Below are positions 44,679-53,210 of a DNA stretch of 64,000 nt, piece by piece. Both the position numbers and the translations under genes were made by a program. The DNA comes from Cyanobacteria bacterium SZAS-4 (GTDB lineage Bacteria; Cyanobacteriota; Vampirovibrionia; Obscuribacterales; Obscuribacteraceae), in NCBI GenBank assembly GCA_018266255.1, contig JAFEAT010000001.1, positions 62,001 to 126,000 of the forward strand, read 5' to 3'. How positions within the stretch are numbered: the first letter of the stretch is position 1; each line of letters begins with the position of its first letter. The notes below the pieces were generated by a model that did not search any database, was not told where the DNA came from, and was given only the letters and a program-made list of their open reading frames with translations.

Positions 44679-44930
44679 TCTATTGTGATTTCCAGGCGAC
44701 TGGAGGCTGTCTAATCATTCTACCCGCATGTAAACCCTGAACCTGCCCGAAAATTTGAGTTGGGCGAAAACTGATCACAACTTCGCCCAAACCTCTCGCA
44801 TATATTGGCAATGTCCAAACGAGCTTCCTGCCCAAAGGGAAATCTGAAGTCAGCCCAATAAAGGGCGACATTAGATTGCACCAAATGCGGTAGCAACCAG
44901 TTTTTAGTGTTAGCGGAGAGGTAATTTACT

Positions 44931-45368
44931 ATGCATGACTCAATCGAACGCTCAGACTCGTCACAAGATCGCAATGCTACCGATACTAGAAACACCAGCA
45001 ACAAGATGTCTCGCGAAGTTGGCTACGGACCATCAGGTGACGATATGAGAAGAATGCGTGGCAATTCGACTGCCAACGATCTTCCTGGACTGACGATTGA
45101 AGATCCAGGTAACTCCGGTGACTCAGGCAAAGGCAAGCATGGTCCAGATCAACCTAGCGAAGCGGATCCGCAAGGAACGAAATCTATGGGCGAGAGACTT
45201 GGAAACATTGCTAAAGCGATTCAGGAGCACCCAGAGTTGTTCAAGCAGTTGGAGGAACGAGAACGAGAACAGCAACAACCGCAAGAAACGATCGGTAATA
45301 GCAGCGGTTTGGCTAGCAAGGATGAGCCGGAGCATATTGGTGGCAAAGGTCATAGTCGGGCTATTTAA
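44931..45368 (+). CDS. Small disordered hydrophilic protein
   Basis: 145 residues, rich in Asp, Ser, Gln, Glu and Gly, without hydrophobic segments. A short helix (GERLGNIAKAIQEHPELFKQ, about 87-106) and EREREQQQPQE are the only ordered parts. Strong ribosome site (GGAGAGG) supports translation. It resembles the disordered N-terminal parts of the large repeat proteins at 5729 and 25709. Two strong hairpins follow it. Function unknown. Confidence 0.6.
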   Translation: MHDSIERSDSSQDRNATDTRNTSNKMSREVGYGPSGDDMRRMRGNSTANDLPGLTIEDPGNSGDSGKGKHGPDQPSEADPQGTKSMGERLGNIAKAIQEHPELFKQLEEREREQQQPQETIGNSSGLASKDEPEHIGGKGHSRAI

Positions 45369-45388
45369 AGCGATGCCTTGGGGGTTTG

Positions 45389-45404
45389 CCGGTCAATTGA
45401 CCGG
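45389..45404. terminator. Perfect 16-bp palindromic hairpin
   Basis: CCGGTCAATTGACCGG lies 21 bp after the stop of the disordered protein gene. With the following hairpin it probably forms a transcription-end region shared with the convergent WGR gene, but no T tract follows. Confidence 0.45.
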
Positions 45405-45445
45405 CGGCCCGCTGAAGCCGGCGCTTCTAGTTTACAGGACACCAG

Positions 45446-45475
45446 ATGGCGCACCAACCAGTGGTTGTGCGCCAT
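45446..45475. terminator. Strong hairpin between convergent genes
   Basis: Arms ATGGCGCAC and GTGCGCCAT pair over 9 bp, then after a bulge AACCA pairs with TGGTT. It sits 9 bp before the end of the WGR-DUF4132 gene and may end transcription of either gene. Confidence 0.5.
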
Positions 45476-45483
45476 TTGGGGCT

Positions 45484-48354
45484 TCATGCTTTGTGGTGTA
45501 TTTGAGTCAGGATTGAGGGGTCTTTTATTTTGGTGTCTTCGGCTAGCATTATTGTTTTGCTTAGAATAATGGACAGCACATTGTCACCTTCAAACGGCAG
45601 AAAAACTCGAGGCGATGAGTCAGAATGTCCACGAGCAGCCACAATGCAAAGATACTGATCGTTCGGCTCCATTAGAATGTTGCCACTACCCAAGTGAATT
45701 TTGTAGGTGCGTAAATCTCCGCGCACTATGAGGAACTTGCTGTCGAACGTGCATCTATCAGCGATTCGCATATATGGAATTATTTCTTCGAGCACTTGTT
45801 TGCGGCTTTGCGCAGAATTACTCAGATCTCCGAAAGAATATTGATGCCAATATTCTCGATGCCCTTGCGTCCAATTTGGATCGGTTCCTATGCTACAAAC
45901 ACTGATGAACAGGTCAACGTCACGCATTACTTCGGAGAATACAACCGGCATTATTTCAGTTAGTTGAACAACTCCTCTTCGTGCATAGTCGTCTGGTGCA
46001 GCATTCTTTGAGCAGCGAGTAAACCGAACCTGGTCGCTGCACACAGTCGAGTAAACGCCAGCCTCATCGCTATTGCCAGGAATTTCAACATACAGTTCTA
46101 CAGTCAAATCCCACTTAGGCAGATGCAACGTCGGAGTGCTTTGAAAATCAAAACTGCCCATCAGCTGATAATGCCAGCCTCGTTGCATGCACAAATGTTG
46201 CAACTGATGCTGTTTCAGAATGTGTGAAGCAAAGCGATTAGAATAAGTCTCAGTTTGTATTTCAGCAGCAGTGAGAACATAAATCTCGCGATGGCACTGC
46301 TTGAACGGCTGAACAACTTTGTTTTGCATCAGCCAACGCCGCCAGTGCAAAACCACTTCAGGATCTGCACCGATCGGATGCCAGAGTTCAACCATTGCCA
46401 TCTCATCAGGCACGAAAGACGCACCCGATTGATCGATGAATTCTCCATTAAACCAGATGCCGGCACGTCCATTAAAATTCCAGAGTAATCGGCGCGCAAT
46501 GGTGGCAGTGACTGGGTGATCTAAAAGTCTTTCACGCCACTGATCGAATCGCCAGTGTCGTTGTTCTATGTAACTACGTTCAATACGATGACGCAGCCCG
46601 GGTAGCAATTTCTGCAAATCTTTTTCGATCTTTTTCAGTTCTTTGACCGCATCAGCAGAAGCGGTTTTGACCTCGGAAGGAACAGTTTGTTGCGACTTTC
46701 CGCTCGACGAGATCCACGATAACGCTGTGCTATCGGACTCCTCGATAGTCAATTGTACGTTCCATTCACCAAAAGTTCGAGTCAATTTTCCCACTTCCTG
46801 CATACCAAAATCTGGAACGCCGATGTCTTGAAGATCGTCGACACTCATACCGGATTTGGTGGCAGCATTGTTAAGCGCTTTGTCGATTTGTGTTTTGACC
46901 GAGGCATGTTTCGCTTTGGCCTGAACGCGCGTCAGCTGCGCCACCGACTCTTTTGTATTCATACTAGAAAGCGCATGCACACAAGCTGTGCCCAACTTAG
47001 GACAACGTGGACCGAAACCAGTAACTTTTTTGAATGAAGCCTCGGCGGCATCACCCAATGCGCTCGCCAATCTCTCATCGGTTCTGCCCACACAACAGTA
47101 GGCAAGCCCTTTTAATATTTCTACATTCTGTGGATGAAACACATCCGCCATGTCAGTGCCCCAACCACCAGGCAACTCGCCAGTTCGCGACCCTTTCTTG
47201 GGAATTAGCGTAAACCATTTATGAAAGTACTCTACGAAACCGTCATCTCCAACGGCGTCGACATATTCTTTCACTCGTTTCGTCCACGTCGCCGACGGGG
47301 TCGTTCCGGTTGTTCGACTGCAGTGTTCGATCAGCTCCAGCCACTTTCGTCTCAATTCAATGTCAAAAGAAGCCAGGTCAGCAATCGCCTGATCGCTCCA
47401 TGCTTCCAATGCCACAATTGGTATCGGCGCCTCACCCGTCGTTGATTTCGACATGACTGCATCTAATCTATGCGTAAGCTTCTTTTCTTCGGCGGTGGCA
47501 CCACTTAGCATTTCTGCCTTGAATTTTCCTACCGCAGTTACAAGTGCTTCACTAGCAGCATGGCCAGCAAGAAATTCTTCGACCTGACATACCACGCTAG
47601 TACCAGTGAAAGGAGTGGTCATATACCTGTCTGACGCACAGTTGAGTAAGGTCACGAGTTGCACTTCGTTGAGAGGCAATATGCGCTTGTTCAATTTAGT
47701 GGCAACCAACTCTAGGACGTCGAGAATTGCGTAGTCCTTTGGAGCATTCGCTTTAATCATCTCAATAATGATGATTAGAGCCTTTGCCTGACCAACCGCA
47801 GACAACTTGAATATCGGCGCGACGGAAGATAAGTGAGACAAATTGAAATTATAGTGGAACGAGAAATATTGACCCTGCGCATGCTTTTCTACATATTCCG
47901 GCGCCTCAATTGCCAGGTTTTGAAAAACAACATTCAGCTCTTGCTCAACATCTTCTGAAGCTGGCTGAGTTTCAACTGAACTCGATTTGACGTCAGCTGA
48001 TTTTGGATTAGCTTGCGCAGATTTCGGTTTTGCGACAGTTGCAACCGCTCCCTGCGAGATTGATTCATTCTGTGAATCAGTACTTTTGACCGCAACACTT
48101 TTGACTATAGCACTGTCGACTGGAGCCTTTCCGCCTGAGGCATTTCCTCCAATTTCCACATAACCTTTTTTCGTCTTTTCGATCACCAGCTTGTCGTAAT
48201 CAGATTTCGCCTCAGCATCTGACGAGAAGTCTTTGGTCTTTGTCTGACCACTGGTGCCAATTCGTCCCCACCAAGTCGTGACGCTGTTTCCGGATTGCTC
48301 GATTTCCCAAAATTTGAAAGCGTTACCATCTTTGCATTCGAAGCGGCGCGGCAT
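45484..48354 (-). CDS. WGR-domain protein with C-terminal DUF4132 domain
   Basis: 956 residues. Residues 1-75 are a WGR domain (FECKDGNAFKFWEIEQSG, then VTTWWGRIGTSGQ), a fold found in PARPs and bacterial MolR proteins and thought to bind nucleic acid. A Ser/Lys/Gln-rich linker (about 75-135) leads to a HEAT-like helical region (about 140-520). The C-terminal 400 residues form a DUF4132/MolR-type domain: RIERSYIEQRHWRFDQWRE, then ARRLLWNFNGRAGIWFNGEF and DEMAMVELWHPIG. It is the second gene of an operon, 29 nt after a ubiquitin-like protein gene, with an AGGAGGAG site. The pair suggests a shared pathway of unknown type. Confidence 0.85.
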   Translation of the reverse strand: MPRRFECKDGNAFKFWEIEQSGNSVTTWWGRIGTSGQTKTKDFSSDAEAKSDYDKLVIEKTKKGYVEIGGNASGGKAPVDSAIVKSVAVKSTDSQNESISQGAVATVAKPKSAQANPKSADVKSSSVETQPASEDVEQELNVVFQNLAIEAPEYVEKHAQGQYFSFHYNFNLSHLSSVAPIFKLSAVGQAKALIIIIEMIKANAPKDYAILDVLELVATKLNKRILPLNEVQLVTLLNCASDRYMTTPFTGTSVVCQVEEFLAGHAASEALVTAVGKFKAEMLSGATAEEKKLTHRLDAVMSKSTTGEAPIPIVALEAWSDQAIADLASFDIELRRKWLELIEHCSRTTGTTPSATWTKRVKEYVDAVGDDGFVEYFHKWFTLIPKKGSRTGELPGGWGTDMADVFHPQNVEILKGLAYCCVGRTDERLASALGDAAEASFKKVTGFGPRCPKLGTACVHALSSMNTKESVAQLTRVQAKAKHASVKTQIDKALNNAATKSGMSVDDLQDIGVPDFGMQEVGKLTRTFGEWNVQLTIEESDSTALSWISSSGKSQQTVPSEVKTASADAVKELKKIEKDLQKLLPGLRHRIERSYIEQRHWRFDQWRERLLDHPVTATIARRLLWNFNGRAGIWFNGEFIDQSGASFVPDEMAMVELWHPIGADPEVVLHWRRWLMQNKVVQPFKQCHREIYVLTAAEIQTETYSNRFASHILKQHQLQHLCMQRGWHYQLMGSFDFQSTPTLHLPKWDLTVELYVEIPGNSDEAGVYSTVCSDQVRFTRCSKNAAPDDYARRGVVQLTEIMPVVFSEVMRDVDLFISVCSIGTDPNWTQGHREYWHQYSFGDLSNSAQSRKQVLEEIIPYMRIADRCTFDSKFLIVRGDLRTYKIHLGSGNILMEPNDQYLCIVAARGHSDSSPRVFLPFEGDNVLSIILSKTIMLAEDTKIKDPSILTQIHHKA

Positions 48355-48383
48355 AGTTGAACTCCTCCTTCTGGGTGAAAACT

Positions 48384-48779
48384 TCAGCCGCCGACGAGCG
48401 GTGTTAAACGAAGAAACGAAACTTCCGTGTTGGATTTAATAGTCACTTCTTCTTCAAGTTCACTTACTTGACTGCCATCTACAAACAAGAAAAATCCGTT
48501 TGCAGAAAATGCAGACAGGGCTCGCTCATACTCAGTATCGCAATTGCGTGGTTGAGTGCTCTTCGTCGGCTTCGATGGATTGAGAATGAGTTCCTCACCC
48601 CCCTGATGACGCGATGAACACTCGGTCGGACGCTGATTGTGACGCTCAACCTGGTCTACAACATACAGACGTATGAGGTCTTTGACCTTAATGCGCTCAC
48701 CAGGCAAGTGCAATCTATATTTTTCCGAGGGCGGTTTACCTGCAATTTTGTCTTCAACTAGCACAGACGTGGTTGGCAT
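48384..48779 (-). CDS. Ubiquitin-like (beta-grasp) protein ending in Gly-Gly
   Basis: 131 residues from the ATG at 48779 (GGGGA site). Order: strand pair YRLHLPGERIKVKDLIRLYV (20-40) with a helix, a hydrophilic insert (about 45-85), then GFFLFVDGSQV, a turn, EVTIKSNTEV and the final strand SFLRLTPLVGG. The chain stops straight after Gly130-Gly131. An end of R-L-x-P-L-V-G-G resembles both ubiquitin and ThiS/MoaD sulfur carriers, whose GG is adenylated by an E1-like enzyme. There is no adjacent E1, E2 or JAB protease. The gene heads an operon with the WGR-DUF4132 gene, which may be a target, ligase or partner. Confidence 0.65.
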   Translation of the reverse strand: MPTTSVLVEDKIAGKPPSEKYRLHLPGERIKVKDLIRLYVVDQVERHNQRPTECSSRHQGGEELILNPSKPTKSTQPRNCDTEYERALSAFSANGFFLFVDGSQVSELEEEVTIKSNTEVSFLRLTPLVGG

Positions 48780-48885
48780 GACATATCCCCGATTTCGGCT
48801 ACAAAATGGTTGTACCCGCCGCCAGCGGCAAAAAACCGTTATAATTGCCCGGTTAACATCCGTCTGAGACAACCGCAGGTGAAAA

Positions 48886-49638
48886 GTGACACACGGTAAC
48901 AGCGCAATCGATGTAACCAGTCCACCAAAATTTATGGAGTGCTGGAAGGGTAATCTTCAAATAGTTGGTAGGTCTATTCAGCTGCATCCCCTGTTAGTGT
49001 GCCTTTTGTTGGCATCAGCTGTCATTCACACGTTAGTACCGCTCCTTGGTGCCCTCGCTTCCATTGCAGCAACGATATCGCTAACATTCATCGAATTTAC
49101 GATCATCAGAGCTGTTTGGTCCAACATACACGACGGCATACCGAATTACGTTGTAACCGATACCAGTGCTCAATGGATGATGACTGTAACAACTCTTCTC
49201 GTGAACTTGTTAACTATTCTTCTTGCGCTGCTGCTTATATTGCCTGGCGGCTGGTATCTCGTTAAGTCGTGCCTCTCATTGATGGCGGTTTGCCTTGAAA
49301 ATAAAACACCAGTAGATGCGATTAAACGAAGTCACGAATTGACAAAAGGATATTTCGGAAAGGCTTTCGTAATCTGCCTTGGTGCGCCGTTTTTAATAAC
49401 CTTGGCGATAGGATTGTTAATGCTCATCGCTGTTGTCATCGTTATGCTGCCAGCTAATCTGATTTCAGATAAGTTAGGGGCTGTTGTAAAAATCCCGCTG
49501 CAAATCGTACTTACATTAATGCTCTACAGTCTCGGACTGACAATGAAGCCACCACTGGTTCACTTGTATGCATTCCTTACGCAAGCCGGTTCGCAAACCA
49601 CTGCCACCGATTATTCCAATGTGGGACAGTCGAGATAG
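48886..49638 (+). CDS. Polytopic membrane protein, unknown function
   Basis: 250 residues from a GTG. About five or six hydrophobic segments (HPLLVCLLLASAVIHTLVPL; ATISLTFIEFTII; TLLVNLLTILLALLLILPGG; FVICLGAPFLITLAIGLLML; LQIVLTLMLYSLGL). The loop LENKTPVDAIKRSHELTKGYF matches the pattern of the glycerophosphoryl-diester-phosphodiesterase membrane-domain/DUF975-like proteins, in which a helix KRS-x-E-L follows a membrane segment. Divergent from the ubiquitin-like operon with 107 bp between starts, so the two might be co-regulated. Confidence 0.65.
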   Translation: MTHGNSAIDVTSPPKFMECWKGNLQIVGRSIQLHPLLVCLLLASAVIHTLVPLLGALASIAATISLTFIEFTIIRAVWSNIHDGIPNYVVTDTSAQWMMTVTTLLVNLLTILLALLLILPGGWYLVKSCLSLMAVCLENKTPVDAIKRSHELTKGYFGKAFVICLGAPFLITLAIGLLMLIAVVIVMLPANLISDKLGAVVKIPLQIVLTLMLYSLGLTMKPPLVHLYAFLTQAGSQTTATDYSNVGQSR

Positions 49639-49812
49639 TCGACATCAGTCGAAATAAGAACTTCCAATTTTAAATCCGCAGGTCTGCCGCGCCATGACGA
49701 CTGGGCTCCCCCACACGGGCTCCCCAGGCATAAACAACATTGATACATCTCCGCGATAAATTGAGCTCACTGGTTCAAAAACCACAATGGCGAGTAGCAG
49801 GAGATTAGATCA

Positions 49813-50661
49813 ATGGGCAGAGACATCGTCGCATCCGCAAAAGAGTTTGAAGACCACGCACAGAAGGGATATCTTCCAGAAAATCTTGCGAATGAATTGC
49901 ACAACATGAGCGGCGCAGATCGTTTGGCGGTAGCAAAACAGATTGAGTGGGACATGAAACACCAGTTGAATGCAGCCTTACCGAAGATTGAATTTTATGA
50001 CACAGGCGACCTGAAATCAGTTGAGACCTCTGGTCAATCAGGTTCTACCGCGTGGACCGATCATGTCGAGTTAGACAAAAACAGCGGCAAAGTTCGAGCC
50101 GAAGCAAAAACTGACGACACGAAGCTTTCATATGAACGCATTACGAGCACAGAACTAACTGTAAAAGACACGAACGGGAACACAACCCAGCACTACGAAA
50201 CGAGCACCAGAGTGAGCGGAGTAGACGTCAAAATCAGTTCCAACAACGAAAGTTGGTCGTACGATGCGAAAAGTGGAAAAATGTTGACGCACGATCAGGC
50301 AACTTCGTATGGAAAGAAGTTGCATGAAGAATACGATGCCACAACAGGAAAAGAAAAATCAGCAGACGAAGTGAATAGCAATGGAACCGTCCATCGAACT
50401 TACGATCCAAATACGGGAAAATTAAGACAGGAAGATCTGAACAACAACGATAAATCACACGAAACGATTAAGTACAATTCAAACGGTGATAGATTGTCCA
50501 GAGAAAAGCAATACGGAGTCAACGGTTCTCAAGGAACTCGCGAGTGGGTCTACAGCCCCAGAACAGGGAAAGAAGTTTACAGCGAGTGGCGCGATCCAAA
50601 CGGTAAAGTCGAAAAACACAACATTGACGAAAACGGCAAATGGACGCGAATTGAAGACTAA
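49813..50661 (+). CDS. RHS/YD-like repeat protein
   Basis: 282 residues. N-terminal helical part (SAKEFEDHAQKGYLPENLANE and LAVAKQIEWDMK) followed by repeated beta units of about 20 residues with YDA.(S/T)GK, YDPNTGK, NSNGD, YSPRTGKEVYS and DENGKW, like the MORN/RHS-style antitoxin-suppressor repeats. No signal peptide. The helical start ADRLAVAKQIEWDM also occurs in style in the other large hydrophilic proteins here. Export and function are unknown. The stop overlaps an ATG of the next frame, and the methyltransferase gene begins 15 nt later. Confidence 0.6.
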   Translation: MGRDIVASAKEFEDHAQKGYLPENLANELHNMSGADRLAVAKQIEWDMKHQLNAALPKIEFYDTGDLKSVETSGQSGSTAWTDHVELDKNSGKVRAEAKTDDTKLSYERITSTELTVKDTNGNTTQHYETSTRVSGVDVKISSNNESWSYDAKSGKMLTHDQATSYGKKLHEEYDATTGKEKSADEVNSNGTVHRTYDPNTGKLRQEDLNNNDKSHETIKYNSNGDRLSREKQYGVNGSQGTREWVYSPRTGKEVYSEWRDPNGKVEKHNIDENGKWTRIED

Positions 50662-50675
50662 TGCGTGGAGTGAAC

Positions 50676-51503
50676 ATGAATTCAACAACGAATCCAAATA
50701 AAGCGCTTTGGGAAAAAGGTGACTTCACTCGCATTGCAGCGAGCATGAGAGATAGCGGAGATGCTCTCGTGGAGCAACTCTGCATCACCTCTGGAATGAA
50801 GGTTCTAGATCTGGGTTGCGGTGATGGTACAACGGCTCTGCCAGCGGCGTTACGCGGCGCGGAGGTGTTGGGCGTCGACATCGCGCGAAATCTCGTCGAT
50901 GCTGGAAACAGACGCGCCAGTGAATATGGCTTGGCCAACTGCAAATTTCAAGAAGGAGACGCCTGTAATCTCAGCGAACTTGGTGACGAGAGTTTCGATT
51001 TACTTGTCAGCATTTTTGGTGCGATGTTTGCGCCAAGACCGTTCGATGTAGCTAAAGAAATGGTGCGCGTGACGAAGCCAGGCGGTCGAATAGTCATGGG
51101 AAATTGGATACCCAATGATCCAACACTAGTGGCACAAATTTTGAAGACATGCTCGAACTTTCTACCGCCACCACCAGAGGGTTTTGTTAGCCCGATGATG
51201 TGGGGTATCGAAGATAATGTTGCAGAACGATTTGGCGCTTCAGGCATTCCCAGAGAAAAAATCTCATTCATCAAAGACACGTATGTATTTAACTATCCGG
51301 GGTCACCATCTGAATTAGTCACTGAGTTCAGGCAGTTCTACGGACCAACGATGAATGCATATGACGCTGCCGAAAAAGACGGTCGAGCAGATGATTTGCA
51401 GAAAGAACTGGACAACTTGTTTCACAGCCAAAATCTAAGTGGGAATACAGAGTCCACCACAATTGCCGCAAAATTCTTGCGGGTTACTGTTGCGAGAGAC
51501 TAA
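50676..51503 (+). CDS. SAM-dependent class I methyltransferase
   Basis: 275 residues; the ATG at 50676 behind GTGGAG is chosen over one 15 nt upstream. Motif I is VLDLGCGDGTTALPAA, motif II's acidic end is VLGVDIARN, then FQEGDACNLSELGDESFDLLVS and RVTKPGGRIVMGNW. This is the ubiquinone/menaquinone-methyltransferase-like Methyltransf_11 type; the C-terminal part (FLPPPPEGFVSPMMWG, FGASGIPREKISFIKDTYVF) is shared with small-molecule methyltransferases near the SmtA group. Substrate unknown. A terminator follows. Confidence 0.9.
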   Translation: MNSTTNPNKALWEKGDFTRIAASMRDSGDALVEQLCITSGMKVLDLGCGDGTTALPAALRGAEVLGVDIARNLVDAGNRRASEYGLANCKFQEGDACNLSELGDESFDLLVSIFGAMFAPRPFDVAKEMVRVTKPGGRIVMGNWIPNDPTLVAQILKTCSNFLPPPPEGFVSPMMWGIEDNVAERFGASGIPREKISFIKDTYVFNYPGSPSELVTEFRQFYGPTMNAYDAAEKDGRADDLQKELDNLFHSQNLSGNTESTTIAAKFLRVTVARD

Positions 51504-51517
51504 GCCCCAGGTCGCAG

Positions 51518-51550
51518 AAAAAAGCACGCCTTTGAAGACGTGCCTTTTTT
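51518..51550. terminator. Bidirectional rho-independent terminator
   Basis: A6-GCACG ... CGTGCC-T6: a GC stem with A and T tracts at its base, between the convergent methyltransferase and isocitrate-lyase genes, usable from both strands. Confidence 0.75.
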
Positions 51551-51610
51551 CGAAATCGCGACGACACTATGTCGTGACCAATCGAGGGTTCGCCGACCTG
51601 CGGTTGAGTG

Positions 51611-52933
51611 TTAAAACGCTGCGACCGGTATTTTGGCAGAGGCATGGTCGTCTGCGAATTGTTGCTCCTCGGTTGAACCCTTTAGCGCAGATGTAGAGGC
51701 TTCGCCACCACTAATAGTGTTCAACACTTTATCGAAATAACCAGTGCCAACTTCGCGTTGGTGACGTACGGCAGTGTAACCAATCTCCTGATTGGCGAAC
51801 TCTGCTTCTTGCAAAGCAACATACGCAGGCATTCCCACTTTTGCGTATTCTTCCGCTAGTTGGAATGCGCTCAAATTGGTCGCATGCCATCCGGCAAGTG
51901 TAATGAACTGATATTTGAAGCCCATATCACCAAGTTGAGCATTGAAAGTGGCGATGGTTTCATCGTCTAAATGCTGCTTCCAGTTGAATGATGGAGAGCA
52001 GTTGTATGCCAACATCTTGCCAGGAAATTGAGCATGCACGGCGTCTGCGAATTCCTTCGCTTCTGCTAGATCTGGCTTTGAGCTTTCGAACCAAATCAAA
52101 TCAGCGAAAGGCGCATAGGCTAATGCACGCGCAATAACTGGTTTGATACCACCCTGCACTCTAAAGTAGCCCTCAGGAGTTCTTTCACCAGTGATGAACT
52201 GCTTATCTAGAGGATCGATGTCGGAAGTCAGAAGCGTCGCGTCCAAAGCATCTGTTCTAGCCACAATGATCGTTGGCACTCCAAGTACATCGGCAGCCAA
52301 ACGAGCTGCGGTCAAAGTGCGAATGAATTGCGATGTCGGTACGAGAACTTTGCCGCCGAGATGACCGCATTTCTTTTCGGAAGCTAACTGGTCTTCGAAG
52401 TGAACGCCGCCGGCTCCAGCTTCAATCATGCTCTTCATCAGCTCAAAGGCATGCACAGGTCCACCGAAACCAGCCTCGGCATCAGCCATGATTGGCACAT
52501 ACCAGTTGCGCTCTTCAACACCTTCTGATGCATCGATTTGATCTGCACGCATCAATGCATTGTTCAAACGCTTGACCAATTCTGGCACACTGTTGGATGG
52601 ATAGAGACTTTGGTCTGGATATGTCTGTTTGGAAGAATTTACATCAGCAGCAACTTGCCAGCCACTCAGATAAATGGACTTCAATCCGCCGCGCACCATT
52701 TGCACGGCTTGCGATCCATTCATGGCACCAAGAGCCGTGACGAATTTTTCAGTCTTGAAGGTCTGCCAGAATCTGAGCGCGCCTTTCTTGGCTAGAGTGT
52801 GTTCGACCTGGATCGACGGCCGAAGTCGAACAACATCTTCTGCGGAATAGTTCCTGGTAATACCTTGCCACCTTGCGTCCTGTTCCCATGATTCCGTCAA
52901 TTGATTGACTTGTTCGGCTCTGGTCAAATCCAT
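51611..52933 (-). CDS. aceA: Isocitrate lyase
   Basis: 440 residues, close to the 434 of E. coli AceA. It cleaves isocitrate to glyoxylate and succinate, the first step of the glyoxylate shunt that allows growth on acetate or fatty acids. The signature KKCGHL (187-192) has the catalytic C189; DAEAGFGG (151-158) binds Mg2+, and FNWKQHL plus SPSFNW lie in the active site. The KKCGHL sequence points to isocitrate and not methylisocitrate lyase. Ribosome site AGGAGG. It is divergent from two citrate-synthase genes. No malate synthase gene is in the window. Confidence 0.97.
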   Translation of the reverse strand: MDLTRAEQVNQLTESWEQDARWQGITRNYSAEDVVRLRPSIQVEHTLAKKGALRFWQTFKTEKFVTALGAMNGSQAVQMVRGGLKSIYLSGWQVAADVNSSKQTYPDQSLYPSNSVPELVKRLNNALMRADQIDASEGVEERNWYVPIMADAEAGFGGPVHAFELMKSMIEAGAGGVHFEDQLASEKKCGHLGGKVLVPTSQFIRTLTAARLAADVLGVPTIIVARTDALDATLLTSDIDPLDKQFITGERTPEGYFRVQGGIKPVIARALAYAPFADLIWFESSKPDLAEAKEFADAVHAQFPGKMLAYNCSPSFNWKQHLDDETIATFNAQLGDMGFKYQFITLAGWHATNLSAFQLAEEYAKVGMPAYVALQEAEFANQEIGYTAVRHQREVGTGYFDKVLNTISGGEASTSALKGSTEEQQFADDHASAKIPVAAF

Positions 52934-53210
52934 GTGCTTACCTCCTAAAAGGTTCTCTGCGCATTAACTGCAATGACGACTGAGTGGACTGGCGCTCTTT
53001 GTGATGTCAATTTTGACATCGGTTACTTCGGCGCTTTTCTCAACCTGTTCGATATATTGATATATTGATTCAATCAAATCAACACATCATTTATTTAATC
53101 TTCCTGAGCCAAAAGAAATGCATATATGCAAGCGGCTAGTTGATATATTGATTAGCAATTAGATCCCCAGGTTTCATCGGGTCCTGACTTCTCCGCTAAG
53201 TGAGGCTAGA
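52934..53210. promoter_or_regulatory. Shared control region of aceA and the citrate-synthase pair
   Basis: AT-rich 277 bp with TTGATATATTGATT twice (53057-53070 and 53140-53153), a dyad TTGATT-C-AATCAA (53065-53077) that overlaps the first copy, and TGCATATATGCA, a perfect 12-bp palindrome (53119-53130). The repeated 14-mer, 83 bp apart, is a good candidate for a regulator site that serves both directions. Confidence 0.6.

Noticed and set aside
44680..45004. Minus-strand frames upstream of the LRR gene
   Set aside because: They overlap each other and the start of the disordered-protein gene; no ribosome site and no recognisable sequence.
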